From NCBI RefSeq assembly GCF_004348595.1, contig NZ_SMKD01000022.1:1-57200 (forward strand): a stretch of DNA of 57,200 nt. Direction: 5' to 3'. A model generated the notes under the pieces. That model worked only from the letters and a program-made list of their open reading frames with translations, had not been told where the DNA came from and did not search any database. The translations under genes were made by a program, and so were the position numbers. This DNA comes from Micromonospora sp. KC723. GTDB lineage: Bacteria > Actinomycetota > Actinomycetes > Mycobacteriales > Micromonosporaceae. Positions 1 through 8,932 of this stretch are shown in pieces; position 1 is the first letter of the stretch; every line of letters starts with the position of its first letter.

Positions 1-348
1 GTCTCGGGCGGTGATCGACGGCTCCCACGTGCGGGCGCTCAAGGGCGGCCCAAAACCGGTCCGAGCCCGGTCGACCGCCGCAAGCCAGGCTCGAAACACC
101 ACGTCATCACCGACGCGGGCGGCATCCTCCTCGCCACGGCACTGACCGGCGGCGACCGCCACGACGTCACCCAACTCATGCCCCTGGTCAACAAGATCCC
201 ACCGATCCGAGGCATCCGCGGCCGGCCACGACAGCGCCCAACAGAGATCTACGCCGACCGTGGCTACGACTACGACTGCTACCGCCGGGACCTGCGGGCC
301 AGAGGGATCACCCCGGTCATCGCCCGACGCGGCGTCGTTGACCACTAA
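1..348 (+). pseudogene. IS5-family transposase, 3' fragment
   Basis: Only the catalytic half of an IS5/IS427-type DDE transposase is present, cut by the window edge on the left. The first 50 bases read IDGSHVRALKGG in frame 2. From about base 52 the reading continues in frame 1 with DRRKPGSKHHVITDAGG, GGDRHDV and EIYADRGYDYD, the family's usual landmarks. The change of register falls on the run AAAA at 52-55, so it is either a programmed -1 frameshift, known in this family, or decay. The reading stops at 346-348, right after IARRGV, before the usual C-terminal RWVVERT/FAWL block, so the copy is truncated and should be inactive. Confidence 0.8.
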
Positions 349-441
349 CGACAAGTAGTGATCGACGGCTGGCTGCGTTTGTGCAGGCCAACGCTGGTTT
401 TTGACGATCGATGACAAGGCCGCGAGGGCGTCAGTCGACAA

Positions 442-480
442 CCGCGGGTTCGGGGTTCGAGTCCCTGGCGGCGCACCAAC
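442..480 (+). repeat. tRNA 3'-end fragment, att-like copy 1
   Basis: This 39-base stretch has the form of a T-arm (CGGGG, TTCGAGT, CCCTG), a 3' acceptor strand GCGGCGC, a discriminator A and CCA at 476-478. No D-arm or anticodon arm lies upstream, so it is not a complete tRNA gene. It matches 4778-4815 except for one C (CCCTGG here, CCTGG there). From memory the sequence resembles actinobacterial tRNA-Lys, but the isotype cannot be fixed from the fragment. Such 3'-end repeats are typical attachment-site scars of elements that integrate into tRNA genes. Confidence 0.75.
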
Positions 481-481
481 G

Positions 482-523
482 TGATCCAGGGGACATAGCC
501 GATCGGCTATGTCCCCTGGATCA
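482..523. terminator. Perfect 42-bp palindrome next to the tRNA fragment
   Basis: A perfect inverted repeat, TGATCCAGGGGACATAGCC and its complement with GATC at the centre (501-504), begins four bases after the CCA of the tRNA fragment. It can form a 19-bp stem on either strand. There is no T-run, so it could be a bidirectional terminator or an element-borne structure. Confidence 0.55.
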
Positions 524-699
524 TGAGTGGGGCGTGGATGGGGCCCCTCGTGCCCCACGTTCTCGAGGCCGAATCGGAACTCTGACCTGCGGAAGTATTG
601 ATCAAAGTCTGCGGGCTCGCGCTTGACACCCACAGGGCTCCTGCAAATGCTTACTGTCCGTGTCGATAATGCGTTCGATGTGTCCGTCGTGAGCTGACT
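524..699. other. Gene-poor stretch of the islet
   Basis: I see no convincing coding sequence, promoter or repeat here. The short open frames lack ribosome sites and overlap the tRNA fragment on the left. Confidence 0.4.
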
Positions 700-1340
700 G
701 TGACGTGGGCTGCTGCTGTGGGCTCGCACTCGCGTCTGCTGGGCCGGCTTCAGCCGGTGGTGTCGGACGGGAAGGCGTACTGGCTGTCCGCCGAGTTGAC
801 CGGCCTGTCACGGACGTTGTGGGACACCTATCTGCGACCGGCGTCAGCCGCAGGGGACGACGATGAACGCCAGCGGCGCGAGGACGAGCGGGAGGTGCTC
901 CACGCGGTGACGTCCGTGCTCCGGAAGCCCAAACCTGCCGGATTCCTCCGGGCACATGCTGGTGTCCTACAACTCGGTTGAGGAAACGCATACCGGCTGG
1001 GTCGGGTGCTGCACCAGCTTGCTGACGCGGCGCTGACCGACGCGGTGGCGGCCGAGGTGGATGTTGAGGTCGGCGCGGTTCGCCGGGCCGAACTCGGTGG
1101 CCTGTCGGGCCGGGCGGAACAGGCGGCCTCACTGGACCGCCTCGATGCGTCCCCGGTTCAGGTCAGCGCCGCGGACGAACTCTTGCGCGCGAGCCCGCGG
1201 GGCGGGGAGTTGCTGTCGGCGGCGGCTGACCCCGCCGCCTCATGTGTGGCGGCGGCGCACTGGTCGGCGCAGCCGCAGTTGTCGCGGCAGATGAGGCGGG
1301 AACCAACCCTGGCCGGGTGTTCGCGATGGCCGACGCCATC
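700..1340 (+). pseudogene. Broken gene of unknown function
   Basis: A protein-like reading starts at GTG 700 and includes DGKAYWLSAELTGLSRTLWD and RREDEREVLHAVTSVLR. It then meets TGA at 979-981 and resumes in the same frame with YRLGRVLHQLADAALTDAVA and DASPVQVSAADELLRA. Between about 955 and 1010 a shifted frame reads more naturally (VEETHTGWVGC), which suggests two compensating frameshifts rather than a simple stop. Near 1250 the signal moves again to another frame (NPGRVFAMADAI). The reading runs into the 3' end of the convergent GH95 gene. I do not recognise the family. It looks like a soluble, Ala/Leu-rich helical protein that has decayed. Confidence 0.55.
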
Positions 1341-4196
1341 TTAGACGCGTTGGAGTTGGAACTGCTGGTTGGTGCTACTGGTGGGCGTCCACTGGGAAAC
1401 GCGGGCGCCGTCGGCGGTGGAGGCTTGCCAAACGTCCATGGCCAGGCCGCTTTGCCGGTTGACCAGGCTCACCACGTCACCGCCGTGTCCGACGAGCCGC
1501 CACTGCTGACTGGCGGCGTTGGTGTCCGGCTGCTGGTTGATGTCGGCGCCGCTGCTGTTGCTGGCGATCTGCAGGACCAGGCCGCTGTGCCGAGCCCGGA
1601 TCCGGTAGTAGCCGCCGTCGGACGGCAGAAACTCGAACTGCTGGTTGGGTCCGGTGCCGGTCGACCACTGGATCAGCTGCGCGCCGGCCGCGGTGGATCC
1701 GCCGCTGATGTCGGCGGCCTTCCTGCTGTGCTGGGCCACGAGCCGGTAGTAGGCGCCGACCACCACGGGCCCCGACCTGACGGCCGACGCGCGGTAGGTG
1801 TGACCGGCCTGCCCGGCGAACTCGATGAGATCGGTTTCGAGCCGCGTCGGCTGGACCGCCGTGCCGTTGGTCTCGTCGCGCAGATCGAAGGCGCCGGTGA
1901 AGATCTGGCTGCGCACCCGGACGGCGCCGGCGCGGTCGGGGGTGACGACGAGCTCGATCCGGCTGCTGCTCCACGCGGCGCCAACCGTGTATCCGCCGCG
2001 GCCGCGCAGACCCGTGACGCTGCCGGTGGGCCAGGCGGACGGTAGGGCGGGCAGCAGATGCAGTTCGTTGTTGTGGCTCTGCAGGAGCATCTCGGCGATG
2101 CCGGAGGTGGCGCCGAAGTTACCGTCGATCTGGAATGGTGGGTGCAGGTCGAACATGTTCGGCGCGAGCCGGTCGGTGCGCACCAGATCCCGGAGGAGCT
2201 TGTACGCCCGTGCGGCGTCTTCCAGCCGGGCCCAGAAGTTGATTTTCCAGGCGAGGGACCATCCGGTGCCATCGTCGCCGCGCAGCTCGAGTGTCTGCCG
2301 CGCGGCATGGTACAGCTGGGGTGTGCCCCGCTTGGTGATCTGGTTGCTGGGGTGCAGCCCGTACAGATGGGAAACGTGACGGTGGGTCCGCTCAGTCTCC
2401 ACCCAGTCGGCGAGCCATTCCTGGACGTTGCCGCGGGAGCCGACCTTCGTCGGCGGCAGCCGGTCCTTGGCGGTGCGCACCTGGATACGAAACGTGGCGT
2501 CCACGCCGAGGACTTCGCTGGCCAGTGCGACGCCGTTGAACAGGTCGCGCAGGATCTGGTTGTCCATGGTGGGGCTAGCGCACACGGTGGCGTTCGTGTG
2601 ATGGGTGAGCTCTGGGGAGTTCGACGGGTTGGTGACGAGATAGCCCAGCGTCGGGTGGGTGACCAGGGTGTCCAGAAAGAACTGGGCAGCGCCCTTCATC
2701 GCCGGGTAGTTCGCGCGCAGGAACTCCAGGTCGCCGGTGAACAGATAGTGATCCCAGATCATCGTAGCCAGCCACGCGCCGCCGGTCTGCCACATGCCCC
2801 AGCGCGCTTCGTCGACGACCGACGCGCCGCGCCAGGCGTCGGTGTTGTGGTGGGCGACCCAGCCACCCGCGCCGTACTGCGCCTGCGCCACCCGGGCACC
2901 GGTCGCCGTCAGGTCTTTGATCATGTCGAAGACCGGCAGGAAACACTCGGACAGGTTCGTCGTGTCGGCCGGCCAGTAGTTCATCGGCAGGTTGGCGTTG
3001 AGGGTGTACTTCGAGTCCCACGACGGAGCCATTTGATCATTCCAGATGCCCTGCAGGTTTGCCGGCTGCGTGCCCGGGCGTGAGGAGGAGATCAGCAGGT
3101 AGCGGCCGAACTGGAACAGCAGCGCGGAAAACTGCGGGTCGTTCGTGCTCGCGTGCTGAGCGATCCGCACGTCAGTCGTCTGGTCGGCCGCCGCGGTGCG
3201 TCCGAGGTCGATCGTCACCCGGTTGAACAGCGCCTGGTAGTCGGTCAGGTGCCGGGCGCGCAGCTGGTCGAAGCCAGCGGTGCGGGCGGCGTTGAGGCGG
3301 CTCCGGGCGATGCCCTGGTAGTCGCCGTTGACGGTGCGGTAGTTGACGTAGCTGGAGCCGATCGAGACCAGCACGGTGACGCTGGTCGCGCCGGAGACCC
3401 GCAGGGTGCCGCCGGAGCTGCTGACCGTGCCGCCGGCGACGCTGGCGTTAGCCAGGGCGAGGAAGCGGACCTGCCCGGTGACGCCGTCCATGTTTCCGGA
3501 GATGCCGTCGAGTCCGATCGTGGCGCTGTCCGGGCTCGAGACCGTCGTTCGCTGTGGACTGTCGAAGGTGGCGTTGAACGTCATCGCGTTGGCCCGGTCT
3601 GCGGTCAGCCGGATGACGATCACCTGGTCCGGTGCGCTCGCGAACACCTCCCGCTGATAGCGCACCCCGTTCAGCACGTAGGTGGTGGTGGCAATGGCCG
3701 TGGTGAGGTCGAGCGTTCGGTTGTACTGCGAGGCGCCGCTGGCGCTGCCGAAAGCCAGCCGCAGGTTCCCGACCGGCTGGTATGCCAACTGCCCGGCGGG
3801 GTTGCCAACCATCGTCTGATTGATCAGATCCTGCGCCTGGGTCCACTGGTCGGCGAAGACCCGCCGCCGGATCTCCGCCAGGTTGGCCGCACCACGGGTG
3901 TTCGCCGAGTCGTACGGGCCACCGGCCCACACAGTGTCCTCATTGAGTTGTAGCCGCTCGGTGTCGACATTGCCGAACACCATTGCACCCAGCCGACCAT
4001 TACCAACCGGCAGTGCTCGAAGCCAGTCCGTGCCCGCCGGCTCGTCGTACCACAACGCCATATCACCCGCGGCCCGCACCTGAGGCGGTGCCAACGCGCC
4101 GGCCTTGGCGGCCGCGGTCCAGCCGGTGGGCAGCAGCATGGCACCGGCCCCCGCCGCCCCGGCTCCGAGGAGTTTCCTTCGTGTCACTTCTGACAT
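1341..4196 (-). CDS. GH95 alpha-L-fucosidase with ricin-type lectin module, Tat-exported
   Basis: This 951-residue enzyme is predicted to remove alpha-L-fucose, typically alpha-1,2-linked, from plant or host glycans outside the cell. A twin-arginine leader ([19 protein letters not shown]) occupies residues 4-22. The GH95 region spans about 45-805. By family alignment from memory the catalytic set is intact: an N-x-N pair at N400/N402 before MNYWPA, the acid E529 in NPSNSPE, and D691 in FQIDGNFG. A beta-trefoil CBM13-like lectin domain with NQQF/QQW repeats fills about 815-951. It is the only intact gene in the tRNA-flanked islet, and nothing beside it handles fucose inside the cell. A 14-bp palindrome lies about 160 bases upstream of the start. 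Confidence 0.9.
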   Translation of the reverse strand: MSEVTRRKLLGAGAAGAGAMLLPTGWTAAAKAGALAPPQVRAAGDMALWYDEPAGTDWLRALPVGNGRLGAMVFGNVDTERLQLNEDTVWAGGPYDSANTRGAANLAEIRRRVFADQWTQAQDLINQTMVGNPAGQLAYQPVGNLRLAFGSASGASQYNRTLDLTTAIATTTYVLNGVRYQREVFASAPDQVIVIRLTADRANAMTFNATFDSPQRTTVSSPDSATIGLDGISGNMDGVTGQVRFLALANASVAGGTVSSSGGTLRVSGATSVTVLVSIGSSYVNYRTVNGDYQGIARSRLNAARTAGFDQLRARHLTDYQALFNRVTIDLGRTAAADQTTDVRIAQHASTNDPQFSALLFQFGRYLLISSSRPGTQPANLQGIWNDQMAPSWDSKYTLNANLPMNYWPADTTNLSECFLPVFDMIKDLTATGARVAQAQYGAGGWVAHHNTDAWRGASVVDEARWGMWQTGGAWLATMIWDHYLFTGDLEFLRANYPAMKGAAQFFLDTLVTHPTLGYLVTNPSNSPELTHHTNATVCASPTMDNQILRDLFNGVALASEVLGVDATFRIQVRTAKDRLPPTKVGSRGNVQEWLADWVETERTHRHVSHLYGLHPSNQITKRGTPQLYHAARQTLELRGDDGTGWSLAWKINFWARLEDAARAYKLLRDLVRTDRLAPNMFDLHPPFQIDGNFGATSGIAEMLLQSHNNELHLLPALPSAWPTGSVTGLRGRGGYTVGAAWSSSRIELVVTPDRAGAVRVRSQIFTGAFDLRDETNGTAVQPTRLETDLIEFAGQAGHTYRASAVRSGPVVVGAYYRLVAQHSRKAADISGGSTAAGAQLIQWSTGTGPNQQFEFLPSDGGYYRIRARHSGLVLQIASNSSGADINQQPDTNAASQQWRLVGHGGDVVSLVNRQSGLAMDVWQASTADGARVSQWTPTSSTNQQFQLQRV

Positions 4197-4353
4197 TCGT
4201 TTTCTCCAAGCGGCATCGGCCCGTCGGGCTGTGGGAAGTCCACCACAGCTACACCCTTGGGAGTGGCGTCACGGCGTGCGGGCGCCGCGCCATCGATCGA
4301 AGCGCAACACTCGATCGTGTGGTGGCACCTCCAAGGAAGTGACGCATCTCAAT

Positions 4354-4367
4354 GTATGACGTCATAC
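4354..4367. promoter_or_regulatory. 14-bp palindrome, candidate GntR-type operator
   Basis: GTATGACGTCATAC is a perfect palindrome about 160 bases upstream of the fucosidase start. Its form resembles sites bound by FadR-subfamily GntR regulators of sugar catabolism, by general knowledge. No GntR gene is present in the window, so the regulator would act in trans. Confidence 0.4.
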
Positions 4368-4464
4368 GTTAAGTGCCCGACAGGAGAGAGTCAACACATG
4401 CCAACGTTGGTGCCGGACAGGGGCCGCGCCGCCGGGGCCGCGCCCCGCCCGCCCGCCAACGGTC

Positions 4465-4611
4465 ATGCCGCGACGGCACACCCTCGGTCGTCCCCGTCAC
4501 GCCCACGGCCCCGAGTACCCGCCCCAGGAGTTCGGGTTCGGGTCGGGGATGACGTGCTGGCACAGGTTGCGGGACTGGAACGACGCCGGGGTGTGCGCGC
4601 ACCGTCAGCTC
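4465..4611 (+). pseudogene. IS5-family transposase N-terminal remnant
   Basis: One frame reads PPQEFGFGSGMTCWHRLRDW followed by NDAGV, a recognisable piece of the N-terminal helix-turn-helix half of IS5/IS427 transposases. Coding similarity ends at about 4611, and no DDE half follows. It is a separate remnant from the catalytic half at the left edge of the window, and both mark the islet as an insertion hot spot. Confidence 0.6.
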
Positions 4612-4777
4612 AGAGGTACGTGTTTCGGTACCGTCGCGCCGTCAGGAAACCCGTCGCTTGTCGAGGCCAAGCCGATGACGCTCGACCATGATGATCCGCC
4701 AATCAAGCGGGATCGCCCCATCGGTGAGCCGCCGGCTCCGACCGGCTGGACCCGCCGCCCGCGGTCACCGTTCCCGT

Positions 4778-4815
4778 CCGCGGGTTCGGGGTTCGAGTCC
4801 TGGCGGCGCACCAAC
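4778..4815 (+). repeat. tRNA 3'-end fragment, att-like copy 2
   Basis: This is the second copy of the T-arm/acceptor/CCA segment (CCA at 4811-4813), one C shorter than the copy at 442-480. It is in direct orientation, 4,336 bases from the first. A terminator-like half-stem follows at 4821, as expected downstream of a real tRNA gene. I therefore read this copy as the displaced original 3' end (attR) and copy 1 as an internal scar. Confidence 0.75.
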
Positions 4816-4820
4816 TCTGA

Positions 4821-4843
4821 GCTGCGCGTTCTTCCTTGCGGTA
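4821..4843 (+). terminator. Left half of a tRNA terminator split by the transposon
   Basis: GCTGCGCG at 4821-4828 pairs with CGCGCAGC at 11383-11390, which lies just outside the other transposon end and is followed by TTCATTT. Joining the two flanks without the transposon gives a hairpin about ten bases after the CCA. The tetramer GGTA directly abuts both transposon ends (4840-4843 and 11375-11378), a partial target duplication. Confidence 0.55.
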
Positions 4844-4881
4844 GGCCCGCCCGTAGTTTCCAGACCAAAAACAACGGTAAG
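4844..4881 (+). repeat. Tn3-type terminal inverted repeat, left
   Basis: This 38-base repeat begins GGCCCGCCCGTAG and ends CAACGGTAAG. It matches the complement of 11337-11374 except at position 34. The length and the inner TAAG are hallmarks of Tn3-family ends. Confidence 0.92.
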
Positions 4882-4942
4882 AACTGAGGGTTGATCAAGC
4901 TCTGTCCTGAGCCCTAGCGTGCCGTCCGTTTGGTGACGGTCG

Positions 4943-7900
4943 ATGCTCGGGTGGTGGGTTCGTGGCGAGTCAGGATGTGTTCTCGGCGGAGGAACTGGCG
5001 CGGCTTCGGGGTTTCCGGAGATCAGTCGGGCGGAGCTGATCCGGTACTTCACGTTGACCGGCGCGGACGAGGCGTTCGTGCGCCAGTTCCGCAGCGGCCG
5101 CAACGTGCTGGGCGTGGCGGTACAGCTGTGCACGCTGCCGTGGCTCGGGTTCGTCCCGGATGAGGTGGTGGCGGCGCCGGCCGCCGTGGTGGGCCGGTTG
5201 TCGCAGCGGCTCGGGATTGCGATGGGTGAGCTGCGCGGGTACGGCGAGCGGGAGCAGACCCGTACGGATCATCTGCGCGAGGTGGCCGGCTATGCCGGCT
5301 GGCGGTCGATGGACACCGCTGAGTGGAAGGATCTCGACGAGTTCCTGTTCGCCAGGGCGATGGAGCATGACTCGCCGAAGTTGCTGTTCCGGTTGGCCTG
5401 CGAGTACCTGCTGTCGTCGCGGGTGCTCCGGCCGGGGGTGATCCTGTTGCTGCGGCGGGTGGCCGCGGCTCGGGCTCACGCGAGGACGGAGACGTGGTCG
5501 CGGGTGCGGCATCTGCTCTCTGACCGGCGGTGCGCTGAGCTGGATCTGTTGCTGGTCCCGGATGCCTATCTCGGCCGGACGCCGCTGGCGTGGCTGGGTG
5601 TGGGGCCGACGTCGTCGAGTCCGGCGGCGGTGAAGGCGGAGTTGGAGAAGCTGGCCTATCTGCGGCGCCTGGACGCGCACACCGTGGACCTGTCGATGCT
5701 GCCGGTGGAGCGGCGCCGGTTCCTGGCCGGGGTCGGCCGGCGGTTGACGGGGCAGGCGTTGCAGCGGCGGGAGCCGGAGCGCCGGTATCCGATCCTGCTC
5801 ACGCTGCTGTCGCAGTCGGCCGTCGATGTGCTCGACGAGACGCTGCTGCTGTTCGACCAGGCGATCAGCGGCCGGGAGGCGGCGGCGAAGCAGAAGGTCG
5901 CCGAGGCCTTGGCCGAGCGGGCCAAGGGCGGCGAGAACCGGCAGGCGCTGCTGGACGAGATCCTGACCATCGTGCTCGATACCGGGATCGGTGACGAGCA
6001 GATCGGCGGCATGTTGCGCATGAGCATCGGCCTGGACCGGATGCGCGCCGCGTGGGCTGAGCGCCGCGAGCGGCTGCCCCGCGATCACGGTCAGCTGAGC
6101 ATGCTGGATGCGTCGATGTCGTACCTGCGCCAATTTGCCCCGGCCGTGCTGGCCGCGGTCGGGTTCGACGGTGGGCCCGGCACCGAGCAGCTGATGCAGG
6201 CCGTGGGGATCCTGACGGGTCTGTACGCGGCCGGTGCCCGCAAGGTGCCGGCCGACGCGCCGGTCGGGTTCGTGCCGGTGAAGTGGGCCGGCTACCTGGT
6301 CGCCGCGGAGCAGGCCGGCGACGTTACTGCGTATCGCCGGTACTGGGAGCTGGCCGTGCTGGTGGGCCTGCGTGACGGGCTGCGTTCCGGTGATGTGTTT
6401 GTGCCCGGGTCGCGCCGGTACGCCGATCCGGCGTCGTTCCTGCTCACCCCGCAGGCGTGGGCGCCGCAGAAGGTGGAGTTCTGCCACCTGGTCGGCAAAC
6501 CGGTCGAGGCCGCCGACGCGCTCGCGGCGGCCCACGACGAGCTGCACACCGCCCTGGCCGATCTGGAGACCCAGCTGGCGAAGGGCAACCCGGGCGAGGT
6601 ACGACTCACCGACGACGGCGAGCTGATCATCCCGCCGCTGACCGCGGAGGACGTACCCGCCGAGGCCGATGCGCTGCGCGCCGAGCTGGCCGCGATGCTG
6701 CCGCGGGTGCCCATCGCGTCGGTGCTGGTGGAGGTCGACGCGCGGACCGGTTTCACCGATCACCTGGTGCATGCCGGCGGGAAGGTCGCCCGGCCGGCCG
6801 AGCTCAAGCGCAACTTGATGTATGTGATCATCGCGGAGGCCACGAACATGGGCCTGTCCGCGATGGCCGAGTCCTGCGGCGTGCCGTACGACGTGCTCGC
6901 CTGGACCGCCGAGTGGTACTTCCGGCCCGAAACCCTGGAGGCGGCCAACGCCGCGGTGGTCAACTACCACCATCTGCTGCCGCTGACCCGGGCGTTCGGC
7001 TCGGGCACCCTGTCCTCCTCGGACGGGCAGCGGTTCCCGGTCAAGGGCAAGTCCATCACCGCCCGGCACCTGTCGCGGTACTTCGCCCGCGGCCAGGGCG
7101 TCTCCACGTACACCCACGTCTCGGACCAGCACTCGACGTTCGACACGAAGGTCATCGTCGCGACCGCGCCGGAGTCGCACTACGTGCTCGACGGACTGCT
7201 CGGCAATGAGACCGACCTGCCCGTGTTCGAGCACGCCACCGACACCCACGGCGCAACCCTGGCGAACTTCGCCCTGTTCGACCTGGTCGGCAAACAGCTC
7301 TCGCCGCGCATCCGCGACCTCGGGAAGATCACCCTGTACCGGACCGGGCCCCGCGCTGACTTTATGGACCGCTACCCGCGCGCCGGGGCGCTGCTGACCC
7401 GGCGGCTGAACCTGGACCTGATCACGGACATGTGGGACGACCTGCTGCGGGTCGCCGCGTCGGTGCAGGGCGGGCACGCCACGGCGGCGCTGGTGGTCGG
7501 GAAGTTGTGCTCCTCGAAGCGGCAGCAGAACGCGCTGACCAGCGCGATCAAGGAGTACGGGGCGCTGCGCCGCACGGTCTACGCCACCCGATACCTGGCC
7601 GACGAGACCTACCGGCGGCGCATCGCCCGGCAGCTGAACAAGGGCGAGAACCTGCACGCCCTGCGCCGCTGCCTCGCGTACGCCGGCGAGGGCGCGTTGC
7701 GACGGCGGCACCACGAGCAGCAGAGCGAGCAGATGTGGTGCCTGACCGTGGCCACCAATGCGATCGTCTGCTGGTCCACGGAGTACCACGGTCTCGGCGT
7801 GGCCGCCCTGCGCAGAGGCGGCCGCGACGTCGACGACGAGGTCCTGGCACACATCTGGCCGACCCACCATGAGAACGTGCACTTCTACGGCACCCACTCG

Positions 7901-7987
7901 GTCGACATCGACGGCGAGCTCGCTCAGCTCGACACCGACGGCTACCGGCCGCTACGGCTGATCGAGGCCACCTCGGCACGACGCTAA
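4943..7987 (+). CDS. tnpA: Tn3-family transposase TnpA
   Basis: This large DDE transposase acts on the 38-bp ends for replicative transposition. In the 1,014-residue reading the N-terminal DUF4158-like DNA-binding part covers roughly 25-190 and the Tn3 DDE domain about 580-970. The catalytic triad is visible: D694 in SSSDGQRF, D767 in TDTHGAT and E902 in NKGENLHALRR. The first 23 residues look unnatural. The frame opened by GTG 4962 reads VASQDVFSAEELARLRGF, and joins the main frame only if one T is restored near 5010. The real start is therefore probably GTG 4962, with a one-base deletion in this copy or a sequencing slip. It is the first gene inside the left end, running rightward. Confidence 0.88.
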   Translation: MLGWWVRGESGCVLGGGTGAASGFPEISRAELIRYFTLTGADEAFVRQFRSGRNVLGVAVQLCTLPWLGFVPDEVVAAPAAVVGRLSQRLGIAMGELRGYGEREQTRTDHLREVAGYAGWRSMDTAEWKDLDEFLFARAMEHDSPKLLFRLACEYLLSSRVLRPGVILLLRRVAAARAHARTETWSRVRHLLSDRRCAELDLLLVPDAYLGRTPLAWLGVGPTSSSPAAVKAELEKLAYLRRLDAHTVDLSMLPVERRRFLAGVGRRLTGQALQRREPERRYPILLTLLSQSAVDVLDETLLLFDQAISGREAAAKQKVAEALAERAKGGENRQALLDEILTIVLDTGIGDEQIGGMLRMSIGLDRMRAAWAERRERLPRDHGQLSMLDASMSYLRQFAPAVLAAVGFDGGPGTEQLMQAVGILTGLYAAGARKVPADAPVGFVPVKWAGYLVAAEQAGDVTAYRRYWELAVLVGLRDGLRSGDVFVPGSRRYADPASFLLTPQAWAPQKVEFCHLVGKPVEAADALAAAHDELHTALADLETQLAKGNPGEVRLTDDGELIIPPLTAEDVPAEADALRAELAAMLPRVPIASVLVEVDARTGFTDHLVHAGGKVARPAELKRNLMYVIIAEATNMGLSAMAESCGVPYDVLAWTAEWYFRPETLEAANAAVVNYHHLLPLTRAFGSGTLSSSDGQRFPVKGKSITARHLSRYFARGQGVSTYTHVSDQHSTFDTKVIVATAPESHYVLDGLLGNETDLPVFEHATDTHGATLANFALFDLVGKQLSPRIRDLGKITLYRTGPRADFMDRYPRAGALLTRRLNLDLITDMWDDLLRVAASVQGGHATAALVVGKLCSSKRQQNALTSAIKEYGALRRTVYATRYLADETYRRRIARQLNKGENLHALRRCLAYAGEGALRRRHHEQQSEQMWCLTVATNAIVCWSTEYHGLGVAALRRGGRDVDDEVLAHIWPTHHENVHFYGTHSVDIDGELAQLDTDGYRPLRLIEATSARR

Positions 7988-8233
7988 CCACGGGCTGGTG
8001 AGGTGACGACGACGTCGTCGGTGACGGTGGTGGGGGAAGTACGTGTTCCGCGACGGTGATGGCAACGAGATCGGCATCGGCGGCGACGTCTCCGCTGCCG
8101 GACGGTGACTGGTCGCTCGCCGCAGTGCCTACTGCCCGGTAAGTGCCTGTCTCGCTACTCCCAGAGCGGGTTAGGGGCCGGTTCTACGCTCGCGGGATGA
8201 GTGGGATCGAGGACTGACTCTTAAAGTGACGCC
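7988..8233. other. Intergenic stretch inside the transposon
   Basis: Between tnpA and the methyltransferase I see only a short reading at about 8039-8107, KYVFRDGDGNEIGIGG. It resembles the C-terminal strand of a VOC/glyoxalase-type protein and could be a remnant. There is no start, and the evidence is thin. Confidence 0.3.
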
Positions 8234-8839
8234 GTGAGAAACCAACCAATCCGTGACGCCTACTCGTACATGTCGGAGCAGTACATCGCCTTGTTCGATG
8301 GTGACTGGCAGGCCCACGCGGACGACGCGGCCCTCGTCCGAGGTCACCTCGTCGGCCTGGACGGCACGGTGCTCGATCTCGGTTGCGGCCCCGGCCATTG
8401 GAGCGCCTACCTGCATTCGCTCGGCGCCGACGTGACCGGCGTCGACTTGGTCCCCGAGTTCATCGACTACGCCCAGACCAACTTTCCCGGGCCAGAGTTC
8501 CAGCTCGGAGAGATGACCGACCTGGACCTTCCCGCCCATTCGGTGGCCGGCATCCTCTCCTGGTATTCAACCATTCACATACCGCCACCGGAGCTGGACG
8601 GTGTGCTAGCCCGGTTCCGCCGGATGCTGACCCCTTCCGGGAGGCTAGTAATCGGCTTCTTCGACAGCGACGACGGGGTGGCCGCGTTCGATCACAAGGT
8701 CCACACCGCATACCGCTGGCCTGTGGACGAGTTCTCCGCCCGCCTGAGAGAAGCCGGTTTCACCGAACTTCAGCGTCTTAGGCAGCAGTTTCCGGGCCGC
8801 AAGTGTGCGGCCATCGCCGCAGCAGCCGCTGCGTCATAG
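8234..8839 (+). CDS. Class I SAM-dependent methyltransferase
   Basis: This 201-residue protein carries a Rossmann-type methyltransferase fold. SAM-binding motif I is VLDLGCGPGHWSAYL at residues 46-60, followed by the acidic strand end VTGVDLVPE and a WYSTIHIPP post-motif. The best relatives are small ubiquinone/TAM-type methyltransferases. The substrate cannot be told from sequence. It starts at GTG with no strong ribosome site. It is a passenger gene of the transposon, transcribed in the same direction as tnpA and converging on the AHSA1/ArsR pair. A resistance or detoxification role would fit but is inference only. Confidence 0.8.
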   Translation: MRNQPIRDAYSYMSEQYIALFDGDWQAHADDAALVRGHLVGLDGTVLDLGCGPGHWSAYLHSLGADVTGVDLVPEFIDYAQTNFPGPEFQLGEMTDLDLPAHSVAGILSWYSTIHIPPPELDGVLARFRRMLTPSGRLVIGFFDSDDGVAAFDHKVHTAYRWPVDEFSARLREAGFTELQRLRQQFPGRKCAAIAAAAAAS

Positions 8840-8932
8840 TGGCCGACTGACCAGCCCTGCGGCCGACGCGCATGCTCGGCGGCGACTGCTGCGCGCCGAC
8901 GGTGCGGTCACCTCCGCGGTGGCGTTACTTCA

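Noticed and set aside
442..480. Complete tRNA gene
   Set aside because: Only the T-arm, acceptor 3' strand and CCA are present. No anticodon or D-arm can be found upstream of either copy.
411..626. Short plus-strand open frame across the first tRNA fragment
   Set aside because: It has no ribosome site, overlaps the tRNA 3' end and the long palindrome, and shows no protein-like composition.
4970..7897. Very long minus-strand open frame opposite tnpA
   Set aside because: High GC content keeps the opposite strand open. The product is Arg/Gln/Pro-rich without motifs, and tnpA on the plus strand carries a complete DDE transposase.
8039..8107. VOC/glyoxalase-type gene
   Set aside because: Only about 16 residues resemble the family. 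There is no start or N-terminal part, so it is noted only as a possible remnant.
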